This document shows, one piece after another, positions 34,341 through 45,716 of a stretch of DNA of 64,000 nt (position 1 is the stretch's first letter; every line of letters begins with the position of its first letter). Source of the stretch: Cryptomeria japonica (taxonomy: Eukaryota > Streptophyta > Pinopsida > Cupressales > Cupressaceae); contig NC_081411.1 in the NCBI RefSeq assembly GCF_030272615.1, forward strand, positions 212,430,744 through 212,494,743. Direction: 5' to 3'. The position numbers and the translations under genes were made by a program. The notes beneath the pieces were generated by a model. The model was not told the DNA's origin. It was given only the letters and a program-made list of their open reading frames with translations, and did no database searches.

Positions 34341-36808
34341 TTGAAGGTCTAGATAGAAGGTACTTGTCATAATTAACTAAATACACACATAAAACATTAG
34401 ACATGCAAGTGCTGAAGCCCAATCACATATGCAAGAAAGCATAGACAAGGTTTTGCAGGCACACAAGATAAAACACAAGTGTAGACTTTTCTTTTTGAAC
34501 TAATTTTTGATTAAAAATTTAGCTTCTCCTGGAAAAAGATATCAAACAACAAACATAATAGATGATATTGATGTTTAAAAATGGTAAGGCTTGTTGGCTT
34601 ACACTTGTTTTGCATATAAATAAAGACCAATTTTTTTATTTACATTTTCTAAATTATTCAAGTGGGTTTGCATATTCTCGTAGAATCACAAGGTTGATAT
34701 CTACCCCCACTCTAGAAGAATGGAAACATCCATCCACTTAGTGCCATATTAACATGCAAAGGATAGATAAAGAATGTATGGTCATGGGAAACCATACACT
34801 CCTCACGTTGGAGGCCAAGCCTTTCCAAAATAAACTCTATCTTGATCACATGGAGACACAATGTGAGCACTTTTCCTTCCCAGATGTGGTACACCATGAG
34901 AATGATGGGAAAAGTCCCTATCTAGGCTTTAAAAGTTCTTTAGAGATTCCTTTATATAGAAAGGTACACAAAGCACAACCATGCACACTAGTACATCATA
35001 AGTGTGGGTCAGGAATGTTAGTTAAGCCATTTGGAATAGCCTTGCACCCCTATCTTGGTATCACTCAAGCTTTGGGATTTCACTAAACATGATGTGAAAC
35101 AGTTTTGGCTACAAAATAGGGCATGTGGTTTAGGTTGTCCCTCGGGGTAATGAAATCCACAAGCAAGAATCCTAATTAAAAAATTAAATAAAAGATGTTG
35201 GTGTTTCTCTTACACCCAAGGTTGCATGAGCATGCGAGGGGAGATGATACATACACAAAACCTTTGGATCTAATATAAACAAAGAGTTAAAGTGAGTGAG
35301 TATTTTGATTACTCAAGTTTGTATAAGGGGAGAGCATACATCAATTACCACTTTCTAAACGTGAAAAACAAATTAATTATACTACTATAATTGAAGTGTA
35401 ACCAAACTAATGGAAAAAAAAATAAAAAATGACAAACTAATATGCAAAACTACAGGTTAATAGTTTATCAAATGAACCTTTGATAGACGTTCAAAGGCTA
35501 CCAAAATTATTAGTAACCAACAAAACTAAAAATTGATTAATATAGGTGCAAACATCGATGTACAAACTTAGGCATCTAAAAGCGCATGCACTAATGCAAA
35601 ATCATATGAACTAAAACAAGTGTTAGTAAAAAATATTCACATAAAAAGATACAAAATTTAACTATAAAAAGTTGAAAACTAGATGTGTATAGATATATTA
35701 TATTTTTATTTTCTAGATTTTTTATTTTTTTTGGCATATAAATAAAATAATGAAATAAAATGATAAAAAATAAAGCAAAGTGGAAGCAACAATCAATAGG
35801 CGTAGGTGCTAAGTAGTGTAGATATTGAAACACATGCATCAACAACAAAAAAATAGTTAATATCTACAAACAAAATCAAACTAAAATGTGTAAACACAAA
35901 AGGTTAGAAAGAATATGACTTGCAAGAAAAACTATTGAGCTACAATAAAGATGTTCAAATGTCTAAAAATCACCAAATTTAAGCATAGAAAATTTTAATT
36001 TCTAGTTGATGCATCGGAATAGAAGCTCATGTGTTGAACAAGTGTAGGACCTAAAGTGTAGGTAGATGCACCAAAATATAGTACCTACAAAAACTAGCTA
36101 GCCCTACAAGCAATATTTGTTATAAAAACAAAAAATTAAATTAACTACTAGATCTATAAAAGAGAAAACACATAGAGAATAAAGTTAGTATTTAATAAGT
36201 GACTTAATCAACAACAAAACCCTACAATCAAAGAAGTTTTTTTGAGCCAGGTGGAGGTGCCAAACAAGAAGCACATGCATCAAAAAGCATGTACATTGAA
36301 ATGCAAGCAAAGACAATGATCTGCAACCTAGAGTATAAAAACTTCACAAAAACACAAATCAAGGTTAGATTTCAAGGGATGTGGGTTCCATTGGGTGTGC
36401 CAAAATGAAGAGGATGAAAATATGATGTTATTAAATTCAAAAAACATAAATTCAAAGCATAACAACATGAGATGATACCTTCATATCTCCATGGTTGAGC
36501 CAAAGTGAGGAACCCATCTTACTTGATTTGCTCTTTATAATTTTGGAAATGTGGATTGCTCTCCAAAACATGACAATAATATTACTTGAGCATAGTAGAG
36601 GTTTGATTATCAAGTGATGATTAACAAAGGAAAAAAGCTCCAATTTATAGAATTTTTAGAGAAAAAATGATGGGCCAAGATTCAAAGTGGCATGGAGGGC
36701 TGGGATTGCATAAGAGGAGATGACAAGTGTAAATAAAAGTGGCAAAGAAGAAGAGATGTAAGAGAGGGAAGATGAAAAATGGAGAAAAGGGGAAAGTGTT
36801 TCGAGAAG
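34341..36808 (-). repeat. Probable LTR or 5' flank of E5
   Basis: AT-rich, noncoding on both strands apart from short, low-complexity ORFs. On the minus strand a TATA-like ctataaatt (36643-36651) is followed by an AT-rich transcribed-looking region. I cannot find a second copy in the window, so the ends are not established. The right side is cut by the LTR starting at 36809. Confidence 0.3.
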
Positions 36809-38363
36809 TGTAGCATTGTAAATTACATCCTTCATTCTTGCCTAGCCCTAACTTAGGCATTTATACCTCTAGTGCTCAATGTCTGCTTTGATGCTACTCC
36901 TGCCATCTTGAAATTTGTATTCAACTCTTCACCTAGTCTTTATCCTATTTTGAGTCCTAATTGATAAGAGTAGGATGCTTTGGTCCTCCCAATTAGGACC
37001 CAAAATAGGACCTCATAATGGTCACTTGATGTGGGTGGGAAATATGGTTATGTGTTGGCCTACTACTAAAATTTAAACATTTGATGCATATTTAGGTATA
37101 AGGCCACCCCCTCATTTTGTAACCTATAACTAGGAAATGAAAAAGGAAATCACAAGTGATATCCCAATTTCATTTTAGAAAAATCAATTCATGTCTATGT
37201 GAACATACATTCAATTATTCATGAAGCATTGAAGGAGAAAGTGAAGTCAAGATAAAGCATTCATGCTCAAGAATTGATGTTTAAGCTGATATGAAGATAT
37301 TCTACACCTTTGCATGAAGATTCAAGAAAACTTCATTAAGGTATCAAGTTCAATAATTTTTAGATCACATCTAGCCTTTTCCTCAAAAGAAAAGCATTTA
37401 ATTTCAGTTCTATTTCAATTCCATTTCAACTATTACTTCAAGGTTAATTCCTAAACTAGGGTTTATCTTAAGGAAAACCCCCATCAACCAAACATATTTT
37501 CTTCTTTCTATGTGAAATAATTTTCTCACAAGCTACGAGAAATGAATCAAGTGATGTAGATGATGAAAATTAGACTTAGATTTTGGAGGCACGAAAAGCG
37601 GAGGACCAAGGTCCCTTGATTCTGAGAATATCTGATGGCCTTTTAATAGTGGATTTTGTGCACACGGGGGCTTCACTAGCTAGGCAATATTATATCACGT
37701 GCATTCATATTAGGGGGTTTAATATCCCAAAAATGAGGGTACAATATATCTTATTGGTGAAAATAGGGGGGTTTTCAATTCGGGCTATGAAAAAAGCAAT
37801 ATTTGGTGAAAATAGGGGGGATTTTAATTCAACCTATGTATTGGGAGGGGGTGACAAAAAAGGAGTTTAGGGCAATGTTTTTTGAAAATAGGGGGATTCT
37901 TTAGCATGCCATGAATGCACATGCTACAACCCAGGTTCATTAAATGAAACCCCCATGTTTGTGCATCATCATGAACTAAAGACATCTAGTTTGTCCATCC
38001 CCAATATTTAGAGGACTCGGGCTACCTACTCCCCTAGATCCCAACAATTTTGCCCAAATATTCTATCATAGGTTCTAACATGTTTTCCCTCAAATATAGG
38101 TTTACAACTTTATATGATATTTGAAATGTTATATTATTATTGTTATATGTCAATTTCTCATTGTTTGTCATAGATCTAGTGTTTCAAGTCCACCCTAATT
38201 CAAATTCCATTTTTAACTTTAACAAGGGAAGAATTAACCTAATATAAATTCAAACCTTTTAGGATTGGATCGATAAAGTTCAATTCAAATCTCTTAATAT
38301 TTTGTCTTTCCATGGAAATTAGTGGCTTTATCCATTAAGGGGATGAAACTCTAATTTTCTACA
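36809..38363 (+). repeat. 5' LTR of gypsy element E7 (TGTAGC family), with MITE inside
   Basis: Begins tgtagcattgtaaattac and ends ctaattttctaca. It aligns in pieces with the LTRs at 40128, 46257 and 57321 (cctaattgat/aggacc block, caaggttaattcctaaactagggttt, gattggatc near the end). Removing the 295-bp MITE and one 8-bp target duplicate leaves about 1.25 kb, the usual length of this family. An open stretch at 37583-37870 spans the LTR-MITE junction and is not a gene. Confidence 0.7.
37663..37957 (+). mobile_element. hAT-type MITE, copy 1 (295 bp)
   Basis: Terminal inverted repeats cacgggggcttca and its near-complement at the right (tgaaacccccatg). Flanked by the direct 8-bp repeat tttgtgca at 37655-37662 and 37958-37965. 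The interior has three ggtgaaaataggggg-like units about 60 bp apart and no ORF. An 8-bp duplication is the hAT hallmark. It lies in the E7 5' LTR. Confidence 0.8.
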
Positions 38364-38512
38364 CCAAAGATTTTGGTTAACTTGTCATAGCTTATGCTTA
38401 TTCTTGATTTTTATGTTCATATATGATTTGTAGGCATTTAATTCAATTTTCCTTTTATTAATTACACTTTAATCACATCAATTTAAAGGTTAAATTGATA
38501 AAACCTTAGATA
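38364..38512 (+). other. Start of E7 leader, up to the E6 insertion
   Basis: About 150 bp between the E7 LTR and E6. ttttggttaacttgtcatag near 38373 is in the expected place for a primer site and shares TGG and CTTG with the E1 site. Ends agata (38508-38512), the likely target duplicate of E6 (agaaa on the other side). Confidence 0.4.
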
Positions 38513-39430
38513 TGTTGAATATCTGGGCAATTGAGAGGGTGGGTGAATCAATTGACAATTTCTTTTTTTTTTAAACTCTATTCATAGATCCAAAGCAACT
38601 AGCAGAATTAATCAAAATAGATAAATCATGAATGCATATGCACATAAAAAATCAAACTCAAGGAACACTAGAATTTATGGGGAAAACCCAAGAAGGGAAA
38701 AACCATGGAGAATGTTGATTCTCACTATATAAACACCGATTAAGGTGACACTGGTTAAGGTAATTTTTTCAAAGGATGGCTCACTACCAAGATTCTCACT
38801 ATAGGAGGGCTCACTTCTGAAGGGTTCACTACCCAGAAAGAGGCTCTTTATCAAAGAGAGAAAGATAAAAGAGAATCCACCACTGAAACATAGTCTGCAC
38901 TGTCAGAACTTCTTCTGGTAACAATACAAAAAACAAATTTACTTATCAAATGGATTCTTTCAATCTCACATATCTTCAACACAAAAATCCACACACTAAC
39001 TCATCCAAATTATATTCTTACATATACAGTCTCTGGAAAAACATAATTCTCTACATTGACCAAGGAAGAGATCTAAAATAGGTCTCCATTAAAAATTTTG
39101 ATGGTAGGAAGGAATGAGAAGTAGACCACATCACAACGTTCCTCCTAGAACACATCAACACACTACAACAATCTCCAAAGTTAGACTTAAAACATTATCC
39201 ACATGCTATACAACTACCATTGTACAACCTCGACTTCTAGATCAATCCAGACCCAAAAATAGCACAAGTAATGTCAACAACACATTTTCCAAAAATCTAA
39301 GACCTCTGGGAAAACTCCAAACACCCAAAAACATCTCATACATGTACATTTCTACTCAACATACCACATCCAGACCTAATCTGGACCACATGATTTGACA
39401 TCAATGACAACATATAACATAATGATAACA
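38513..39430 (-). repeat. 3' LTR of copia element E6 (918 bp)
   Basis: On the + strand it runs tgttgaatatctgg to taatgataaca. It aligns with 45717-47793 once the LTR at 46257-47411 is removed. It carries gaaaacccaagaagggaaaa near 38681, the copia LTR fold-back motif. The minus-strand polypurine tract follows at 39431-39444 (+ strand atctcccccttttt). Confidence 0.9.
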
Positions 39431-39639
39431 ATCTCCCCCTTTTTCATTGATGGCAACATCCATCAAGATGATAAAAATATCAACATATATCATACTCTCT
39501 CTCCCCCTTTGACAACAATGAAAAAGGCAAACAAAACTCCCCCTATGAAACTCCTCTTGCCCCCCTAAGAGGAAACGCCCAAGCATCAGTCTAGATAAGA
39601 ATATGCAAGCTGCTCACTGGACTAATGCACATTAGTTCA

Positions 39640-40127
39640 AACTAGAAAGGGGTAATACCCTTAATCTTTATGGAAGATACTCAAAAGTATCCTTGCACAA
39701 CGCCTTAGTGAAGATATTTGCAATCTACTCCTTTGTAGGTACATACTTAAGTTTGATTGTCCAACACTTTTTATCTCAAGAAATGGTACCGAATAGATAT
39801 ATACTTTGTTATGGAATGCTATACCAAATTCTTTGAAATATTTATTGTACTGGTATTGTCACATATGATTGAGATAGGGTCATCAAAATTTACACCAATG
39901 TCCTTCAAATTCTTCTTCATCCATAAGATCTATGTGCAATATGAAGATGCTGCAATATATTCTCCTTCAACTATAGAGAGAGACACAAAGTCCTATTTCT
40001 TACTTGACCAAGCAACCAATTGAGAGCTAAGAAAGAATGGTCATCCACTTGTACTTTTTTTGTCATCAACATTTTTAGAGTAGTCTGCATTTGTATAAGC
40101 TGTTAGGGTAAAATCTGAGCTCCTGGG
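39640..40127 (-). pseudogene. RH: RNase H of E6, C-terminal part
   Basis: Minus-strand reading: SDFTLTAYTNADYSKNVDDK, KSTSG, LVAWSSKK, IVEGEYIAASSYC, SIICDNTSTINISKNLV and ITKYISIRYHFLR. The motifs correspond to YTDADYxGN, AEAEY and RTKHI of copia RNase H, with the catalytic Asp changed to Asn (TNAD). At least seven in-frame stops. The LTR at 40128 separates it from the RT part. Confidence 0.85.
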
Positions 40128-41418
40128 TGTAGCATCATAAATTGTACACCCCTAATTAGGTGGTAGAATTCTACGCTTAGGTTAGCTCCTGCCTTAGTGT
40201 GTTGCATTCTTTATTTTAAATTCTCTTTAAGCATTTAATTAATCAATTTAATTGAATCTAAAATCCTCTCTTATCACTCCACATATCATAAAATTGGGCC
40301 CTTTACCCTAAGTGTGCTCCTTTTTATTTTATTCTTTCAATAAATTAATTCATAAAAAGCCCTAATTAAGTCCTATTTTGACCTTCAAGGCCCAATTTAT
40401 AATCATGATACCTTGCTTCCCTAAAAATTTGGAAAAAAGTTGGTCGGACTAATGTGATTCACATTGGTCCCTACTTTTTCTCCCCAAATTTTGGGATAAT
40501 GTTTTGGCAGTATTTTAATGTTTAAACCCAACTTGGTATGGAATTTAATTTTATTCTAGGTTGGCCTACGATAAAAAAATAATGTTAGGGTTTCATATAT
40601 ATAGCCTTGCCTTTCCTCGTTTGAAGGATCCAACAACTATATCAATTGAAGGAGCCTCTTGTGAAGTGAAAGTTGAGGTCGTGTGAAGTCTTCAATCAAG
40701 AAATAAAGAATTCATCAAGTCTACATCAACCATTTGCATTCAACCATTGTGGAGAAAATAACAAATCATGTTTTTGTGATTAGGGTTTTGTCATGTTCAT
40801 GCCATTTCATACAACATGCGTGATTACATTGAATAAGAAAAACATCATTATTAGTCATTACGAATTTGAGGTATACCTTCACATCGTTTGTTTGAAGTAT
40901 TTAAAATATTTTATTCAAGGTTAATTCCTAAACCGGGGTTTGACTTAGGCAAACCCCTATTCCCAACTTAGTTCCCTTCTTTCTGTGTGTAGGAAACAAG
41001 TACAAAGATGTACTCTTCAAAATAAGATTTATTCACAGAGATGAATAATCCCCCTTTGGCGTGTGAAAAGTTCAGAGGACCGATGTGATGTGCCATGGTC
41101 TTGACACTTTTTGATCAATTTCGGGGAGCAAATCTGACTCAGCTCACATTGCTTAATTCTAGATTCCCAACTCGATCCTACTTCTGTAGCTTATTGTTTA
41201 CATGCTTTAACCTTTGTTTTTCAACATTTTACCCAATTTTAGCATTTCAACTTAGAAAAGAGGAACACCCATCAATCAAAATCCAATTAGTATTCAATCA
41301 TTATCTAATTTATGATTGGATCTAGTGAATTCTCCATCCTCTTTTGAATGTAATGTTTTGTAAGTGAAAAATTAGCGGTTTTCATCTCTGTTGGGTGGAA
41401 ACCCTAAATTTTTCCACA
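40128..41418 (+). repeat. LTR-only insertion of the TGTAGC gypsy family in E6 (copy A)
   Basis: Starts tgtagcatcataaattgtac and ends atttttccaca. It splits the E6 RT-RNase H frame. It aligns with the E7 LTR and with 57321-57984. No polypurine tract or primer site flanks it, so it is a solo LTR. The flanks (ctggg left, ttaca right) do not match, unlike copy B. Confidence 0.85.
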
Positions 41419-42743
41419 TTACACTAGGATACCACAAATCAAATTCTTCTATGCCTTTCAGATATCTGAAAATCCTTTTTAATGCCATAAAATGTAATTC
41501 TTTTGGTTCTTGTTGAAATCTAGCTGCCAAACAAACTGCATACATGATATTTGGTTTGGCAGCAGTCAAATATATCAGTTCTGCAATCATTGACCTGTAC
41601 TGACTTGTATATGCCTTAGGAGATTTATCATCTTTGGTTAACTTACATCCAATGGTCATAGGTGTACACACCAGTTTGGAATTATCCAACCCAAACTTCT
41701 TTAACAATTATTTGATGTAATTAGACTGAGAAATGAAAATTCCTTTATCATTCTGATTAACTTGTAGAACAAGGAATAAATTTAATTCACCAATCATAGA
41801 CATCTCAAATTCTTTCTGCATCTCACTAGCAAATATTTTGCACATATCTTCATTTCTTCCAAAAATTATATCATCAACATATACTACAACAATTAGGATT
41901 TTTCCTGAACCAGTCTTGAAATATTAATTGTTGTCAGTCGAACCCTTCTAAAATCCTTGATTAGTTAGGTATTTGTCTAGTCTTCCATACCAAGCTCCAG
42001 GGGCTCGTTTTAGTCCATATAGAGTCTTTTTCATTCTACAAACAATTTTTGGATCATCTTTCAACCTGAAACCTTCAGGTTGTTAAATATAAACTTCTTT
42101 CAATTCTCCATTCAAGAATGTTGATTTTACATCCATCTAATAGACCTTGAAGTCCTTAAATATTGCAAATGCCAATAAAATCTTGATTGCCTCCATTTGA
42201 GAAACCAGGGCATAAGTTTCATCAAGGCTAATGCTTTCAATTTGAGTATACCTTTTGCAAACCTTCCTTGCCTTGTTTCTTACAACCTTTCCATCTTCAT
42301 CTAGCTTGTTCTAGAATACCTATTTAGTTCCAATCACATTTTTGTTTTCCAGTCTATTGACTAACTCCCATGTCTGATTTTTCTCAATCCGATCCAGCTC
42401 CTCTTTCTTTACCTTCATCCAATTCTGATCATTACAAGCTTCTTCTACTATCTTTGGCTCAAGTTCAGATAATGAACACAACAAAACTTGTTCTTGAGCC
42501 ACTTTGCTTCTTGTGATGATACCTTTTCTCTTATCTCCAATAATATGATCTTCTTAATGATTCTCCTGAACATACCTTGGAGTTTTGGATGTAGATTCTA
42601 GAGCATCTTGATCATTCTTTTCTTCACTTCTAATTTCTTCATCCTTTTTATTTTCTTAGGAATCATCTGATTCATATCCTATATCTATTTCTGAGTCTTT
42701 TGAAGTACTTTCATCAACTTTTACATTTGCACTTTCAACAATC
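41419..42743 (-). pseudogene. RT: Reverse transcriptase of copia element E6
   Basis: Minus-strand fragments: ELDRIEKNQTWELVNRLENK (42420-42330), YVDDIIFGRN near 41870-41890 with the catalytic Asp pair intact, LKKFGLDNSKLVCTPMTIG, YLTAAKPNIMYAVCLAARF and FRYLKGIEEFDLWYPSVM, where copy A interrupts. Many stops and frameshifts between. The organisation is that of E4. Confidence 0.85.
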
Positions 42744-43729
42744 TTATTCAGCCTTTTGTTGTAACACTAGTATGCCTTTCTCTTTTTTGAGTAGCTTGAA
42801 TATGCCTTCATGTTCTCTTCTATCAAACTTTCCAAGATTATCCTCATCTCTCCAGATATAGAACTTTCTTCCAAATACTTTGAAATATTTCACTATCAAA
42901 TTTATACCATACCAAAGTTCATAGGATGTCTTCCCATATTTCTTTTGGTACAAAATTCTGTTAATATGAGTATATGCTCCTTTATGAATTGCTTCTCTCC
43001 AATAGACTTATGATAATTCTTCTCCTTTCATCATATTTATAGCTACCTCTTGTATAGTTTGATTGATCCTTTCCACTATGCCATTTTGTTGTGGTGTTCG
43101 AGAGGCAGATAACTGCCTTTTGGTGCCATGTTTCTCGTAGAAATCATTGAACTCATCAAATATAAATTCTCCACCTTTGTTAGATCTTAAACACTTGATT
43201 TTCTTGTTAACTCAATTCTCAAATTTTGCCTTGAATATCTTGAACTTCTCTAATGCCTTATACTTCTCACTTAAAAATGCAACCCAAGTCATCTTAGAAT
43301 AATCATCAATCAGTAACATGAAATACCTCTCACCTTGCAAGCTCCTTGTTCTAGTTGGACCATGAAGATCTTTGTGAATTAAATCCAGTAATCCAGTGGA
43401 TGAGTACTCTTTTCCTCTAAATGTACTCTTTGTCTACTTTACAATTTGACATTCCTTGTAGATTTTGTTGACCGCTTTAGTCAATCTTGGTAAATGTCTC
43501 ACTGCACTCCTTGAATTGATCTGCACCAAGTTGTCAAAGTTGATATGACACATCCTCCAATGCCATAGCCATCTATCATCAAGTTGTGATATTAAATAGT
43601 GTCTTGTATCTCCTCCAATTGATACATATTTCTATTTGTTCTTCTTCCACCTGCAATAACCATTCTGGACTCATTCCAGATCTCACATCCATTATCTTGA
43701 AAAACAACATTATATCCATTTTCGCAACT
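42744..43729 (-). pseudogene. int: Integrase of copia element E6
   Basis: Minus-strand reading gives WLWHWRMCHINFDNLVQIN (zinc-binding segment), GLLDLIHKDLHGP, MLLIDDYSKMTWVAFLSEK, KIKCLRSNKGGEFIFDEFN and QQNGIVERINQTIQEVA, then FKVFGRKFYIWRDEDNLGKF. The Glu motif is intact; the second catalytic Asp is replaced (LRSNKGG against LRSDNGG) and the first motif reads HKD instead of HTD. Confidence 0.87.
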
Positions 43730-45653
43730 CTATGCAACAATTGAAAGATTATGATGCAAACCTTTCACATGGTAAACATTGTTAGTGTTATGTTTTCCAT
43801 CAAAAGTAATTGAACCAATTCCAAAAATTTGTACTGTTTGATCATCTCCAAACCTAACAGAACCTCCAACATATTTTTCAAGCTTTATGAACTTACTCTT
43901 ATCACCAGTCATATGATTTGAGCATCTACTATCAATCAACCATTCATTCTTATCTCTTCTAGCATGAATTGCATTAGCAATAATCTTAGAAATGTCAAAC
44001 CTAGGAACATCCTTTTCTACTAGAAATAAACAATCACCTTCTTCATAGTCTAATTCATCATCTAAAATGTCAACATCATCCTTAACATAATAGGCTTTCT
44101 TATTGAACTTTCCCTTGTTTTCCCTAAAATTTTGTCTTGTTTCCAGACATCTAGTAGCTATATGACCAATCTTTCCACATCCGAAACATTTAAAATGTAA
44201 GATACCTTTGTACTTGTTGGTTCATTTCTTCAGTTTCCTCACAAAGATTGCTTCCATCTCATCTGAGCTCTCATCATCATCAAGACCTAATTCAGCTGCT
44301 TTGAATGTTTTCTCTGATTTTTCTTTGTCCTTTACAAACTTTCTCACTTCAAATGTAGTCAGGGTACCAAATAGCTACTCTATACTGAACTTCTTTGGAT
44401 AATAGGTTTCTTCAATAGCTGAGATCTTATCACTGTAACTCACTAGTAAAGTCATCAAGATTTTATCAATTATATCTTCATCATTCAAGGTGCCTCCAAG
44501 TTCTCTAATCTCATTCACTGTGCCTTCAACCTTCTCAAAATAACTTACAATGCCTTCTCTTTCTTCCATATTCAAGTTTTCATACCTTCGCTTGGCTGTT
44601 AGCCTCTTTCTCAACTTAACTCTGTCATTTCCTTCATAAATATCTTTTAGCTTTTGCTAAACCTCATTAGTAGTATTCAAAGAAATTACTTTTGCCAATT
44701 CAATTTTTGATAATTATCTAAAGATAGCATACCTTGCCTTTTCATTTTCTTCATAGGCTTGAATCTCTTCCAGAGTAGTAAGACCTGTAAGGAAACTTGC
44801 ATCCAATTTTATGAAAATTTTCACATAACCCATTTTATATTTTAACAAAATAATCACATAGAATCCACATGAAAATAATAGACAACACACCCATGAAACA
44901 TGACACAAGATATATCCTAGGAAAACCCTCATGAGGGTAAAACCCAACCTCCAAAATCATCCATCACCATGTATTATTTAGCAATGCAATTATTACAAAT
45001 ACAACTATGAAAGCCTTCAAAACCTAGCCATCAACAAGCCATCAACAAGAACTCCATGTGAACAAGCATGTAACCACACATCCCATGCCATGCTTCCAAC
45101 CTCCACAAATGATAACTTGGCTAACTAACCAACCTAAACAACTACCCTTGTGGTTTCTTTTATAAACACAAGCTCCCACAAAACCACCAAGTGATATTAC
45201 ATTAAAACCATGTGCTACAAAATCATGTGAAAATACCATGGGCTACCTACCCCCTTGACCCTACATCTAATATTGGGTACTTTATTAAATTACTCTCTCC
45301 AATATTATTTACAATATAATATATCCCAATGTTACCATACAACTCATCAAGTGGTCTCGAGAATATTCCCAAGGAATCTTTACATGTTACACATCCTTGT
45401 GCAACATCAATTAAATATTACAATATATGTCCATGCAAAACTCACATAATAAATAAATATTACAATCACAAACATTATTATGCAAGGTGTACAACACCTA
45501 TTTTCCCAACAAGACCATTCGCCAGTTGAACATACTTAGTCTCCATCACCTTCCAAGTGTTGTAACCTAGAAAAACTAGATAAGCTCTCATATTTACTTT
45601 CCAAAAACCATAATCAGATCCTTAAAGATAGGAATGGATAATTTATGTGCCAT
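43730..45653 (-). pseudogene. gag: Gag and protease of copia element E6, split by a solo LTR
   Basis: Gag starts at ATG 45653 (MAHKLSIPIFKD), reaches 45517, is broken by the solo LTR at 44786-45511, and resumes at 44780 with TLEEIQAYEENEKARYAIF. Landmarks: EREGIVSYFEKVEGTVNEIR, LDDDESSDEMEAIFVRK and an intact zinc knuckle CFGCGKIGHIATRC. Protease follows: EWLIDSRCSNHMTGDKSKF, in which the DSG of the active site has become DSR, so the protease should be dead, and FGDDQTVQIFGIGSITFDGK. The first part of the open stretch at 44947 is LTR sequence read through. Confidence 0.87.
44786..45511 (-). repeat. Solo LTR of another copia family inside E6 gag
   Basis: On the + strand tgtaaggaaacttgcatcc to cacctattttcccaaca, flanked by perfect agacc repeats (44781-44785 and 45512-45516). 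Minus-strand orientation gives TGTTGGGAAAATAGG at its start and ...TTCCTTACA at its end. It contains gggttttaccctcatgaggg (minus strand), another copia LTR fold-back. No second copy in the window. Confidence 0.88.
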
Positions 45654-45702
45654 CAGATCAGGATCTACCTCAAGTGTTTAAGCTCTATCTCAGGGAACCA
45701 AA

Positions 45703-45714
45703 GCTCTGATTCCA
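45703..45714 (-). other. Primer-binding site of E6 (initiator Met tRNA type)
   Basis: On the minus strand tggaatcagagc, two bases after the LTR end (...tattcaaca); one change from TGGTATCAGAGC. Confidence 0.9.
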
Positions 45715-45716
45715 AT

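Noticed and set aside
37583-37870. 95-codon ORF
   Set aside because: It crosses from LTR into MITE sequence and has no recognisable motif.
44837-44947. Start of an ORF with hydrophobic N-terminus that looks like a signal peptide before E6 gag
   Set aside because: That part is the solo LTR at 44786-45511 read in frame; the true Gag start is at 45653.
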